From Saccharibacillus nicotianae (GTDB lineage: Bacteria; Bacillota; Bacilli; Paenibacillales; Paenibacillaceae), in NCBI RefSeq assembly GCF_042681745.1, contig NZ_JBHUGF010000010.1, forward strand, positions 2,728,001-2,792,000: DNA of 64,000 bases, given 5' to 3'. Both the position numbers and the translations under genes were made by a program. Of the stretch, positions 8,935 through 18,600 are shown one piece after another; within the stretch, counting starts at the first letter, position 1, and every line of letters starts with the position of its first letter. The notes below the pieces were generated by a model. The model saw only the letters and a program-made list of their open reading frames with translations. It did no database searches and was not told where the DNA came from.

Positions 8935-8981
8935 AGTTATGTTTTGATATCAAATTCTTATTAATCTATACTATTTTCAGT

Positions 8982-10040
8982 TTACTCTACAGGTTGATAT
9001 GTGACCGACCATTTTTCGAGTGAAAAAGATGGCTCTGCTTTCATATCTAATGTGGTAAATTGACTATGTTTCCATTTGAGATAAGCAGCCGCTCCAATCA
9101 TCGCAGCATTATCGGTACAATATTCAAATGGTGGAATCAATAATTCAATTTGTTCTTTTTCACAACGTTCTGTTAGATTCGCTCGTAGACCGCGGTTAAC
9201 TGCTACACCGCCGCACAATAATAATTGCTTGGCTCCATACTGACGCACCGCACGAACAGCTTTTTCCACCAGTACTTCAACCACAGATTCTTGAAACCCA
9301 CGAGCAATCTCGCCGATCATCGGTTCTTCGCCACGCATTTTTTTCTGATTAACAACATTCAATACTGCCGACTTCAATCCACTTAGACTGAAATCATATG
9401 AATCTGCTTCTAACCATACTCGTGGCAAAGCCACTGCCGATTCTGCTTCCATCGCCAGATTATCTACATACGGGCCACCAGGGTAAGGGAATCCCAAAGC
9501 ACGAGCTACTTTGTCATATGCTTCACCTACAGCATCGTCACGCGTGCTACCGATCAATTCAAATTGACCTTCTGATTGTAATAACACCAATTCGGTATGT
9601 CCACCCGACACGACCAGTGCCATCGAAGGATACTGAATATCCGCGGTTAAATTATTAGCATAAATATGCCCTGCAATATGATGCGTTCCAATTAAAGGCT
9701 TGTCTAGCACAAATGCTAGACTTTTCGCCGCCATAATCCCTACTAAAAGAGCACCGACTAAGCCCGGCCCTTGAGTGACTGCAATAGCTGAGATATCTTC
9801 TAATGCAACTCCAGATTCTTGGATTGCTTCTTCAATCATTAAAGTTATACTTTCGACATGTTTGCGTGAGGCTACCTCGGGTACAACACCGCCAAACGCT
9901 TTGTGCGTCTCTATCTGACTTGATACAAGATTGGACAGCACGATTTTACCATCTCGTACAATAGATACTGACGTCTCATCACAGCTCGTCTCTATCGCTA
10001 GAATATGGCATCCTTCACTTGGTATAGCTTGTTGCATCAT
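8982..10040 (-). CDS. tsaD: tRNA N6-threonylcarbamoyladenosine transferase TsaD
   Basis: TsaD (Gcp, YdiE) transfers the threonylcarbamoyl group to A37 of ANN-decoding tRNAs, working with TsaB and TsaE. The 352-residue protein has the ASKHA phosphate motif ETSCDETS (about 17-24), the metal-binding HHIAGH motif (about 120-125), VSGGHTEL and CGGVAVN. All are family hallmarks, and the length is usual. It starts two bases after the rimI stop and ends the four-gene operon. Confidence 0.98.
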   Translation of the reverse strand: MMQQAIPSEGCHILAIETSCDETSVSIVRDGKIVLSNLVSSQIETHKAFGGVVPEVASRKHVESITLMIEEAIQESGVALEDISAIAVTQGPGLVGALLVGIMAAKSLAFVLDKPLIGTHHIAGHIYANNLTADIQYPSMALVVSGGHTELVLLQSEGQFELIGSTRDDAVGEAYDKVARALGFPYPGGPYVDNLAMEAESAVALPRVWLEADSYDFSLSGLKSAVLNVVNQKKMRGEEPMIGEIARGFQESVVEVLVEKAVRAVRQYGAKQLLLCGGVAVNRGLRANLTERCEKEQIELLIPPFEYCTDNAAMIGAAAYLKWKHSQFTTLDMKAEPSFSLEKWSVTYQPVE

Positions 10041-10042
10041 CT

Positions 10043-10549
10043 TTATTCCACGCTTCCTTCCAACTGATCTTGCGCGTCTGCTAATTCACACCACATGATC
10101 ATGGCATCTTCATTATTATCCGAATAATATCCTTTGCGAATACCTGCATTAGTAAATCCAAGCTTCATATATAATTGCTGAGCAATCTCATTAGAAACAC
10201 GTACTTCAAGCGTCATTCGTATCATTCCTAATTCTAGCGCCCAGTTCATCAGTTCAATTAATAATCCTTCACCCAGTTTGCGTCCACGATATGCTTCACG
10301 AATCGCAATATTAGTCACATGTGCTTCATCCATAATCGTCCACATGCCTGCATAGCCGATCGTTCGTCCATCGATGATCATGACCATATAACGGGCAAAA
10401 TGGTTCATCGTTAATTCATTGCGAAACGCTTCTTCTGTCCATGGCAGTGTGAACGCTTCATGTTCAATCTCCATCACGTCTGGAATATCGTCAATCGTCA
10501 TTTTACGTAGCACAGGTTGTTGTTGATTCTGCTCGTACAATAATGCCAT
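10043..10549 (-). CDS. rimI: Ribosomal protein S18 alanine N-acetyltransferase RimI
   Basis: RimI is a GNAT acetyltransferase for the N-terminus of ribosomal protein S18 and is commonly encoded with tsaBD. The protein has 168 residues from the ATG at 10549, which has AAGGAAG seven bases upstream; a GTG two codons earlier is less likely. Visible GNAT elements are IEHEAFTLPWTEEAFRNEL at the N-terminus, the acetyl-CoA loop REAYRGRKLGEGLL, and LEVRVSNEIAQQLYMKLGF. It lies between tsaB and tsaD. Confidence 0.94.
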   Translation of the reverse strand: MALLYEQNQQQPVLRKMTIDDIPDVMEIEHEAFTLPWTEEAFRNELTMNHFARYMVMIIDGRTIGYAGMWTIMDEAHVTNIAIREAYRGRKLGEGLLIELMNWALELGMIRMTLEVRVSNEIAQQLYMKLGFTNAGIRKGYYSDNNEDAMIMWCELADAQDQLEGSVE

Positions 10550-10564
10550 GAGCACACTTCCTTT

Positions 10565-11374
10565 CTATTTCGATTGGCGTAGCAAATTCGCTTCAGCTTC
10601 TGACAATTGTGTGTAATTAGGTAGCAAATGATGCGTATCATCATATGTACCATCCAAAAGCAGACTTGCTCCTACTTCTCCTGCACACCCTGCATCTAGT
10701 CCACACTCTAATATCGTTAACTCGGCTTTTGCCACATCTCGTAATTGCTCTGCTCGTTCTTGATGATTCGCCGTTTCCCCTACGATCAAAATATGATCCG
10801 GGCGCTCTTGTTGTGGTAATGCCTGATATTGCTCTGCTATTTGATTCATCCAGTGATCCATCAGCATAATTCGATCTTCTTCTAAGCGATGTGGCAAAGA
10901 TGATAACTGTACTGGATCAACGGTACTATTTGCTCGAAGCTCAAATAACGACGTATAGACTTGAGCACGTCGACCATCCATTAGTGGAATAATCCAAAAT
11001 GTTGAATCTGCTGATGCTGTCTGGGTATACTTCTGATACCCGCTCCAAGCCAGTGCCGCTAGACTGGAAAAGCCTACTACCGGAATATTCAAAGTCCATG
11101 CTAATGTTTTGGCTGTCGTGACTGCAATCCGAATACCTGTATACGAACCAGGGCCTACGCCAACAGCAATACCGGTTAATTCAGTACGTGCAGTGTTAGA
11201 CTGTTCCATCAGCTTCTGGATTCCGTTCACCAGACCTACGGAATGATTACGATCAGCATAACTATTTTCAGATACTAATACTTTATTGTCTTGCATAACA
11301 GCTACATTTTGAGCAGCCGTAGATGTATCCAAAACCAAAAACCGCTTGCGCGGCTGTTCGTTGATTTCACTCAT
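10565..11374 (-). CDS. tsaB: tRNA threonylcarbamoyladenosine biosynthesis protein TsaB
   Basis: TsaB (YeaZ, YdiC) is the catalytically inactive ASKHA paralogue that dimerises with TsaD. The 269-residue protein has LVLDTSTAAQNVAV at the N-terminus and the conserved GVGPGSYTGIRIAVTTAK stretch (about 71-88). It is longer than the usual 230 residues through a less conserved C-terminal half. Its start overlaps the tsaE stop by four bases (ATGA), which implies coupled translation. Confidence 0.95.
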   Translation of the reverse strand: MSEINEQPRKRFLVLDTSTAAQNVAVMQDNKVLVSENSYADRNHSVGLVNGIQKLMEQSNTARTELTGIAVGVGPGSYTGIRIAVTTAKTLAWTLNIPVVGFSSLAALAWSGYQKYTQTASADSTFWIIPLMDGRRAQVYTSLFELRANSTVDPVQLSSLPHRLEEDRIMLMDHWMNQIAEQYQALPQQERPDHILIVGETANHQERAEQLRDVAKAELTILECGLDAGCAGEVGASLLLDGTYDDTHHLLPNYTQLSEAEANLLRQSK

Positions 11375-11868
11375 TGATTGTCACTAACTCCATTCTGTAT
11401 TAACTCATTACACCATGCTGAATAAAGCTCTCCATAACCTGTACAGATAAACTTACGTGTATCGTCTTCATTGACTGTAATCTCAATCTTCAAATGCTGG
11501 GCTGGCACCAAGTCAGGGATAATACTTGCCCATTCAACCAGTGTAGCACCTTGTCCATAAAAGTATTCATCTAACCCCAGATCAGCCGCTTCATCTTCAC
11601 TAATCCGGTATACATCCATATGATAAAAAGGCATATGTCCTTCATATTCCTTGATGATCGTAAATGTAGGGCTATTCACCAAAGCAGTCACACCTAGATA
11701 ACGAGCAAACGATTTGGAAAAATGCGTTTTGCCTGCTCCCAAATCTCCATCTAATGTAATGATCGTACCAGGTACAGAACGTTTTGCTAAAAAAGCAGCC
11801 AATTGATCGGTATCTTCCAAGCTTTTACTGATAAATGTATATGATAGTGCAGGTAATCGTTCAGACAT
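11371..11868 (-). CDS. tsaE: tRNA threonylcarbamoyladenosine biosynthesis ATPase TsaE
   Basis: TsaE (YdiB) is the P-loop ATPase that resets the TsaBD complex. The start at 11868 is chosen because GGAGG lies eight bases upstream, inside the longer in-frame option, and gives 165 residues. Walker A GDLGAGKTH is at about 41-49, followed by PTFTIIKEY and the family motif LVEWASI. It is the first gene of the t6A operon. Confidence 0.96.
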   Translation of the reverse strand: MSERLPALSYTFISKSLEDTDQLAAFLAKRSVPGTIITLDGDLGAGKTHFSKSFARYLGVTALVNSPTFTIIKEYEGHMPFYHMDVYRISEDEAADLGLDEYFYGQGATLVEWASIIPDLVPAQHLKIEITVNEDDTRKFICTGYGELYSAWCNELIQNGVSDNQ

Positions 11869-12028
11869 GTGTTCCTCCATATAAAAGGGCAACCGACAGA
11901 TCAGCTATTCCAAGACCTATCGTTTGCCAAATCTTTTGATAGAGCGATTATACCATATTCTTGAGCCAGTTCCTTGTTAAGATCATAGACAGTTGCAGAA
12001 ACATGTACATGTATAGATAAGGGCTATT

Positions 12029-13459
12029 TTATAAAAGTGGTGATAACATTCGTGATAACGTCTCCATCGTTTTTTGCATACGGGATCGCTTGATAAACTG
12101 TTCATAATTCAATAAGCGACTATGTTCTAGATCGCGCTCAAAATCTTCCATCAATCGTTGAATCGTCGACTGCTCTGCCAACACAGCCACTAATTCAAAG
12201 TTGCTATAAAAACTACGCATATCCATATTAGCTGTACCTACTGAAGCCAATAGATCATCAATAACCATCACTTTAGCATGAACAAATCCTTTTTCATATT
12301 GATGAATACGTACTCCTGCACGCATCAATTCTTGCATATATGATAACGAAGCATAATGAACAACTTGCGAATCAGATACTTTAGGAATAATAATATCTAC
12401 TTGAACACCACTGACTGCGGCTGTTTTGAGTGCGGTGTAGATGCCTGCATCTGGAATAAAATAAGGCGTTGTGATACAAATACGTTGCTTCGCTACAGCA
12501 ATGGCACTAAAACATAATTCTTGAATGGCATCCCAGTTACGATCAGGCCCGCTGGATACAATCAATGCTCGCTCATTGCCTGCACATTGATGCTTGGGAA
12601 AATAAATAGAATCGGTTATCCGTTGCCCTGAAGCAAATTCCCAATCTTCTAAAAATACAGTTTGCAAAAAATAAACAATATCTCCGCGTGTCTCCAGATG
12701 AGTATCCCGCCAGTATCCAAGCTTAGGATCATATCCTAAATAATCATCACCTATATTCAGTCCACCCATAAATCCTACTTCACCATCAATCACCAAAATT
12801 TTGCGATGATTACGATAGTTGACTTCACGCTGAATAAAAGAAGTAAATGGAGGTAAAAAGAAATAAAACTCAATCCCTGCGGCTTTTAACTGACGAACAA
12901 ATTTGTATTTCAAATGATAACTTCCCAACCCATCACACAACATTCGTACTTTCACACCTGCTTGGGCTTTACGGATCAGAACATCGGTAAATTCTTTGCC
13001 AATCATATCATCTCGAAAAATATAAAACTGAATATGGATATGATGCTCTGCTTGCTCCAACGCTCGTAACATCGCAGCAAAAGTAACTTTTCCATCGGTT
13101 AGTACTTTAATATCGTTACAAGCAGTGATTGGATTTTCAGTCAAATGAGATAACAAGCCAAACAAACGCTCTTCGTTTTCAAATTTCGGATTGCCCATAT
13201 CTTGTGCATGACGGATTACATGAGATTGTCTCCACAGGCGGTGACGCACTTCGCGAAAAATAATGGTTCCTTTTTTACGAATCGTACGACGAATCCGGTA
13301 ATTACGAGCTACAAAATAATAAAGTACAAATCCTAAAAAGGGAACACAATATGAAATAAACATCCACGCAACTGCTTTGGATGGACGACGAAACTCCAGA
13401 ATCAATATAATTCCTGTCTGGAAAATAAAAATAAGACAAATAAGCACAAGCCAAATCAT
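12029..13459 (-). CDS. cls: Cardiolipin synthase
   Basis: The enzyme condenses phosphatidylglycerol at the membrane to make cardiolipin. The 476-residue protein has two N-terminal membrane helices (about 1-20 and 33-52) and two phospholipase D HKD motifs: HRKILVIDGEVGFMGG near residue 216 and HAKVMVIDDLLASVGTAN near 395. The length and layout match Bacillus ClsA. It appears monocistronic; AAGGAAG precedes the ATG. Confidence 0.95.
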   Translation of the reverse strand: MIWLVLICLIFIFQTGIILILEFRRPSKAVAWMFISYCVPFLGFVLYYFVARNYRIRRTIRKKGTIIFREVRHRLWRQSHVIRHAQDMGNPKFENEERLFGLLSHLTENPITACNDIKVLTDGKVTFAAMLRALEQAEHHIHIQFYIFRDDMIGKEFTDVLIRKAQAGVKVRMLCDGLGSYHLKYKFVRQLKAAGIEFYFFLPPFTSFIQREVNYRNHRKILVIDGEVGFMGGLNIGDDYLGYDPKLGYWRDTHLETRGDIVYFLQTVFLEDWEFASGQRITDSIYFPKHQCAGNERALIVSSGPDRNWDAIQELCFSAIAVAKQRICITTPYFIPDAGIYTALKTAAVSGVQVDIIIPKVSDSQVVHYASLSYMQELMRAGVRIHQYEKGFVHAKVMVIDDLLASVGTANMDMRSFYSNFELVAVLAEQSTIQRLMEDFERDLEHSRLLNYEQFIKRSRMQKTMETLSRMLSPLL

Positions 13460-13604
13460 ACGATGCTTCCTTTCTATCGAACTCTTCTTTGTAAATCTTC
13501 AAAAGTAAATCACTTCTATAAGTGAATCACTTCCTCTATCCTTATAACCAACTCATTATCGGTTGATTCACCTAATTTAATGTAATTATTACCATATCAA
13601 AAAA

Positions 13605-13630
13605 CGCTACTCTTCTGTAGAAGAATAGCG
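13605..13630 (-). terminator. Terminator of the ABC transporter pair
   Basis: Arms cgctactcttct (13605-13616) and agaagaatagcg (13619-13630) pair with one G-U. On the minus strand the stem is followed by TTTTTT. It lies about 30 bases after the permease stop codon. Confidence 0.85.
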
Positions 13631-13657
13631 CTTAGGTTATGATCAAGTGTATATCGT

Positions 13658-14437
13658 TTATGCTCGAACATCTCTTTTGACAAAAGAAAACCATGTAATC
13701 GCGATAAACACAATCATATACACAAGCAATACACCTAAAGAGAATCCTAATGAGGTCACGCCAAACGTACCTGTAGGTGAATTAAAATACTGTGTCAGAT
13801 CCAAATTCGTCGATAATAAATACTTCACGATTCCACGATCTTCCGGTTGCAGGAAAAGGCGGAAAATGCCATTCAATGTTCCTCCAGAGAAATACAACAA
13901 TATCGAAATTGTTATTGCTAACGCTGTAGAACGGAACAACGAGGACAACATAAAGGCAACAGTAATTAAGACTAAAGCGCGAATATAATTGTATAGAATA
14001 GTCAGTAAAAGATCAGGTGTAGCTCCTGATACAATACTACTTTCAGAAGAAGTTGGAAACAAAATATAAGCAAAAATGACATTCAATATTACAAATAATA
14101 AGGTAGCCACTAATGAAAATAAAATCACAGAAATATATTTAGATAATAAAATTTTCCAACGATCCCATGGACGAATCAATAACAGCTTAATCGTTCCTCT
14201 TGAAAATTCGCTTGATACCGATTCAGAAGCAATAATAAGCGATAACATAATTACAATAAAATATAAAATAAATGACTGATACAGTGCGCCTGATGCATTA
14301 AAAGGAACATCTATAATCTTGAGGAAAATCGGTACAATAGGTGAACCGATGATCATTAAAATGCTCAAAATCCAGGTTGACTTTTTCAGTACAATTTTGA
14401 GATTTTCATTATGTACCAGTCTCCAGAAATTCATCAT
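13658..14437 (-). CDS. ABC-2 type transporter permease
   Basis: The 259-residue integral membrane protein has six predicted helices and the ABC-2 pattern in which a long cytoplasmic region with SEFSRGTIKLLLIRPWDRWKILL (in two halves around residues 76-98) couples to the ATPase. Its ATG overlaps the ATPase stop by four bases (ATGA). Related pairs export lipids, lantibiotics or bacitracin-like compounds, but the substrate here cannot be inferred. The pair ends at the terminator at 13605-13630. Confidence 0.88.
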   Translation of the reverse strand: MMNFWRLVHNENLKIVLKKSTWILSILMIIGSPIVPIFLKIIDVPFNASGALYQSFILYFIVIMLSLIIASESVSSEFSRGTIKLLLIRPWDRWKILLSKYISVILFSLVATLLFVILNVIFAYILFPTSSESSIVSGATPDLLLTILYNYIRALVLITVAFMLSSLFRSTALAITISILLYFSGGTLNGIFRLFLQPEDRGIVKYLLSTNLDLTQYFNSPTGTFGVTSLGFSLGVLLVYMIVFIAITWFSFVKRDVRA

Positions 14438-15435
14438 AATTGTCCTCCTCGCGTCAATTCTAAAAATTGATCTTCCAAGCTACGTTTGATCGGACGAATC
14501 GCATACACAGCTATTCCATTTTGAACAAACAATGTATTCAGTTGTGCTACTTCTTGACGGTCTGCTTCAATTGTCCATGTATTTCCTTCTACTGTTCCAG
14601 ATGACGTTAATTGAACAGCTAATTCAGGTTGATCGAGTTCAAAAACAACTATTATTTTCGCTATTAGATCTGCTTCTGCTTCTTGAGTGGTATGCAGTTC
14701 ACGTACGTCTATTAATTTCCCACCATCAATCACAGCAATCGCATCACACATCAATTCCATTTCAGCCAGCAAATGACTGGATACAAATACTGTTGTTCCT
14801 TGTTCACGAGTTAATGCACGTAAATAATCGCGTAGTTCTCGTATCCCTTGTGGATCAAGTCCATTGGTCGGTTCATCCAGAATTAGTAATTTGGGACGAT
14901 GAAGCAAGGCTTGCGCCACTCCCAAGCGCTGACGCATACCTAGCGAATAGGTACTTACTTTCTCATGAATACGTCCGGTTAGCCCTACGAATTGAATCAC
15001 TTCATCAATTCGCTCTGGTTCTACCCCAGGAGACATACGTGCATATTGCATTAGATTCTGTCTACCTGTCATATACTTGTACATTTCTGGGTTTTCGACA
15101 ATTGCGCCTACTTTAGCGATGGCTTCTTCAAAATGAGTGCGAATACTTTGACCTTCGATCAAAATATCTCCTTCTGTCATACTCATCAGACCTACCATCA
15201 TACGAATAGTCGTCGTTTTCCCTGCACCGTTAGGCCCTAGAAATCCAAATACTTTACCTGCGGGAATATCTAGTGTCAAATGATTAATTAACGTTTTGCC
15301 ACCGATCACTTTGCTTACATTTACAAATTGAACAACAGGTAAACGACCTGCTTCATGAGAGGCTTTGGTATCTGTGAGTGAATCTTTCATATGTTGTTCT
15401 GTAGAAGATCTCACTGTATCGAAATTGGATTCCAT
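14434..15435 (-). CDS. ABC transporter ATP-binding protein
   Basis: The partner ATPase of the downstream ABC-2 permease. The start at 15435 is chosen because AGGAGGAG lies five bases upstream, inside the longer in-frame reading; it gives 333 residues. The first 45 residues are a polar extension. Then come Walker A GPNGAGKTT, signature YSLGMRQRLGVAQALL, Walker B LLILDEPTNGLDP and the H-loop SSHLLAEME. A C-terminal domain of about 90 residues follows, as in bacitracin or lantibiotic export ATPases. Confidence 0.92.
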   Translation of the reverse strand: MESNFDTVRSSTEQHMKDSLTDTKASHEAGRLPVVQFVNVSKVIGGKTLINHLTLDIPAGKVFGFLGPNGAGKTTTIRMMVGLMSMTEGDILIEGQSIRTHFEEAIAKVGAIVENPEMYKYMTGRQNLMQYARMSPGVEPERIDEVIQFVGLTGRIHEKVSTYSLGMRQRLGVAQALLHRPKLLILDEPTNGLDPQGIRELRDYLRALTREQGTTVFVSSHLLAEMELMCDAIAVIDGGKLIDVRELHTTQEAEADLIAKIIVVFELDQPELAVQLTSSGTVEGNTWTIEADRQEVAQLNTLFVQNGIAVYAIRPIKRSLEDQFLELTRGGQL

Positions 15436-15527
15436 ATTTTCTCCTCCTGCTCTATGTATCAATCTAAATAGCGAATATCTATGCCATTCTTTACCCAGTG
15501 TATCATAGTTCAAGACAGACATAAAAA

Positions 15528-15567
15528 AAGAACCTGTTGACTGGATCATTCCAGTAACAACAGGTTC
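15528..15567 (-). terminator. Terminator downstream of gltB
   Basis: A long stem, gaacctgttgactgga (15530-15545) against tccagtaacaacaggttc (15550-15567), is followed on the minus strand by TTTTTTT. It separates gltB from the ABC transporter genes downstream. Confidence 0.88.
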
Positions 15568-15668
15568 TTCAATAGGTTATTGAGATAAAGATAACTTGAG
15601 ATGCTATAATCCTTTTCTATTCTATAAAATCGAAAAGAGCTAATAACCATCCCAACGATGCTAACATA

Positions 15669-18600
15669 TTACGCACCGGAACGTGCCAGTTCACGCATAT
15701 TGGCTTCAAAGGCTGCAAGTAATGCTGCTTCGCCTGTTAGACCTGTATCGTGAACTTTTTGAATTTGCTCGGTCATCCGTTTGTAGTCTTTAGGGATAAC
15801 ACGTACAAAGTCTTGAGATTGTTGATTCCAGTCTTGCAATACACGCTGCCCTGCTTGACTACCCGTATACTCCACATGACGTTCGATCAGAGATCGTACT
15901 TCTTCCAGTTCAGCCGCTTCTTCAATCGATTCCAGTAGAACCATTTCAAGATTGCAACGCTCTACAAAGCTACGATCTGGATCAAGCACATACGCAATAC
16001 CACCAGACATCCCTGCTGCAAAGTTACGTCCTGTACTACCTAATACAACAACCCGTCCCCCGGTCATATATTCACAACCATGATCTCCTACGCCTTCAAC
16101 GACTACATTAGCGCCAGAGTTACGTACAGCGAACCGCTCACCAGCGATACCACTAATATACGCTTCACCGCTTGTAGCGCCATATAGAGCCGTATTTCCG
16201 ATAATAATATTATCTTCCGCTACGAATGTAGCTTTGGCATCTGGACGAACGACTAATTTACCACCAGACAATCCTTTACCTACATAGTCATTACAATCGC
16301 CTTCGACTTTGAGTGTCATTCCTTTAGGAACAAATGCACCAAAGCTTTGGCCTGCTGATCCTTTGAAGTTAAAAGTGATTGTATCTTCCGGCAAACCTGC
16401 TGCGCCATATTTGCGTGTGATCTCACTACCCAAAATCGTACCTGTCGCCCGGTTCACGTTACAGATCGCAAGGTCAGCTTCAACAGAAGTACCATTTTCA
16501 AGAGCTGGAGCTGCTAGTGGAACCAATTGTTGCATATCCAGCGTCTCTTCCAATTGATGATTCTGTCTTTGGATTCTGTAACGCTCACTACCTTCTGCAA
16601 GCTTAGGCTCATGTAGCAATACAGATAGATCCAGACCTTTTTTCTTCCAGTGTTCTGCCGCATCTACAGCATCTAGACAATCCATACGTCCAACCATTTC
16701 TTGAACGGTACGGAATCCAAGTTCAGCCATAATTTCGCGGAAATCTTCAGCTACGAATTTCATAAAGTTTACAACATGATCAGGATCACCTGTAAAGTTT
16801 TTACGAAGTTCTGGATTCTGTGTCGCTACACCTACAGGACAAGTATCCATCTGACAGACACGCATCATAATACAGCCTAATGCTACAAGTGGTGCTGTAG
16901 AGAAACCATATTCTTCTGCACCTAATAAAGCAGCTACAGCTAGATCACGTCCGCTTAGCATTTTACCATCTGTCTCCAACACAACACGGTCACGAAGATT
17001 GTTCATAATCAATGTTTGCTGTGTTTCAGCTAGACCCAGTTCCCACGGCAAGCCTGCATGACGAATAGATCCTTGCGGAGATGCACCTGTACCGCCATCA
17101 TAACCACTAACCAAAATAATATCTGCACGACCTTTAGCAACACCTGCTGCGATCGTACCTACCCCTACTTCAGCGACCAATTTTACATTGATATCTGCGC
17201 GTGGGTTTGAATTTTTGAGATCATAGATCAGCTCAGCTAGATCTTCAATCGAATAAATATCATGATGCGGTGGTGGCGAAATCAGACCTACACCCGGTGT
17301 AGAACCACGAACTTCTGCTACCCACGGATATACTTTACGACCTGGCAACTGTCCACCTTCACCCGGCTTCGCACCTTGCGCCATTTTGATCTGAATTTCA
17401 TCAGCATTGACCAGATAATTCGATGTAACACCAAATCGTCCAGATGCTACCTGTTTGATTGCACTACGACGTGAATCTCCGTTGGCATCCGGTACAAAAC
17501 GAGCAGGATCTTCGCCACCTTCACCGGTATTACTTTTACCACCGATACGGTTCATCGCGATAGCTAGACTTTCATGCGCTTCTTGACTGATCGAACCAAA
17601 TGACATTGCGCCTGTTTTGAAGCGTTTGAAGATCGATTCCAATGGCTCTACTTCTTCCAAAGGAATAGGTGCGCCATTTGGTTTGAATTTGAGCATCGAA
17701 CGAAGTGTCAGACGTTGTTCATTCTCGCCTTCAACTAGTGCTGCATATTTTTTGTACAATTTATAATCGCCAGTACGGACTGCATGTTGTAACAAATGGA
17801 TCGTTTGCGGATTAAATAAATGCTTTTCTCCATCATTACGCCATTGATAGTCACCACCGGAATCCAGTACTTTATCGTTGCCGTCTTTGTCTGTAAATGC
17901 CCGGTTATGCTGAGACAGACTTTCTGCGGCTACTTCTTCCAGACCGATACCGCCTATACGTGAAGCTGTCCATGTAAAGTATTGATCTACAAAGTCTTGC
18001 TTCAATCCTACAGCTTCAAAAATCTGTGCGCCACGATAAGATTGAATAGTCGAAATCCCCATTTTAGAAAGGATTTTAGTGACCCCTTTGGTAACACCTT
18101 TAACATAGTTTTTCACAGCTTTCTCGTGTGAAATACCGCGTAACAATCCTTGTTTGATCATATCTTGCAATGATTCAAACACCAGATATGGATTGACCGC
18201 ACTAATTCCGTAACCTAACAACAATGCAAAATGATGCACATCACGAGGTTCGCCAGATTCAAGCAACAAACTAACTTTTGTTCTTGTTCCTTGACGAATC
18301 AAATGGTGATGCAAGCAAGCGACTGCAAGCAAGGAAGGAATCGCTGCATTTTCTTTATCTACACCACGATCGGAAAGAATCAAGAAATTATGACCTTTAC
18401 GAATAACACGATCTGCTGCTGCACATAGATTGTCTAATGCTTTGCGTAATCCTTCTGCGCCTTCTGCTGCTGTATAGAAAATAGGAATCGTCATCGCTTT
18501 GAATCCAGGACGGCGAACATGACGGATTTTGGCAAAATCTTCGTTCGACAATACCGGTGTATTCAAAATAATCTGACGACAACTTTCCGGTTGTGGATCT

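Larger units (their letters stand above)
8324..8981. other. 658-bp intergenic region between converging genes
   Basis: The region separates two converging genes, so it needs no promoter, yet it is long and structured. It holds a terminator for the ABC-F gene (8438-8463), six DnaA-box matches (8406-8641), an AT-rich inverted repeat (8725-8738 with 8751-8764), and the terminator of the tsaD operon (8904-8934). I see no convincing small gene. Confidence 0.75.

Noticed and set aside
8324..8981. The chromosomal origin oriC
   Set aside because: DnaA boxes are present, but dnaA, dnaN, rpmH and similar origin genes are absent, and no clear AT-rich unwinding element with trio repeats was recognised.
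14532..15116. A 194-residue reading frame on the plus strand
   Set aside because: It lies wholly opposite the ABC ATPase gene, has Leu/His-biased composition and no ribosome binding site.
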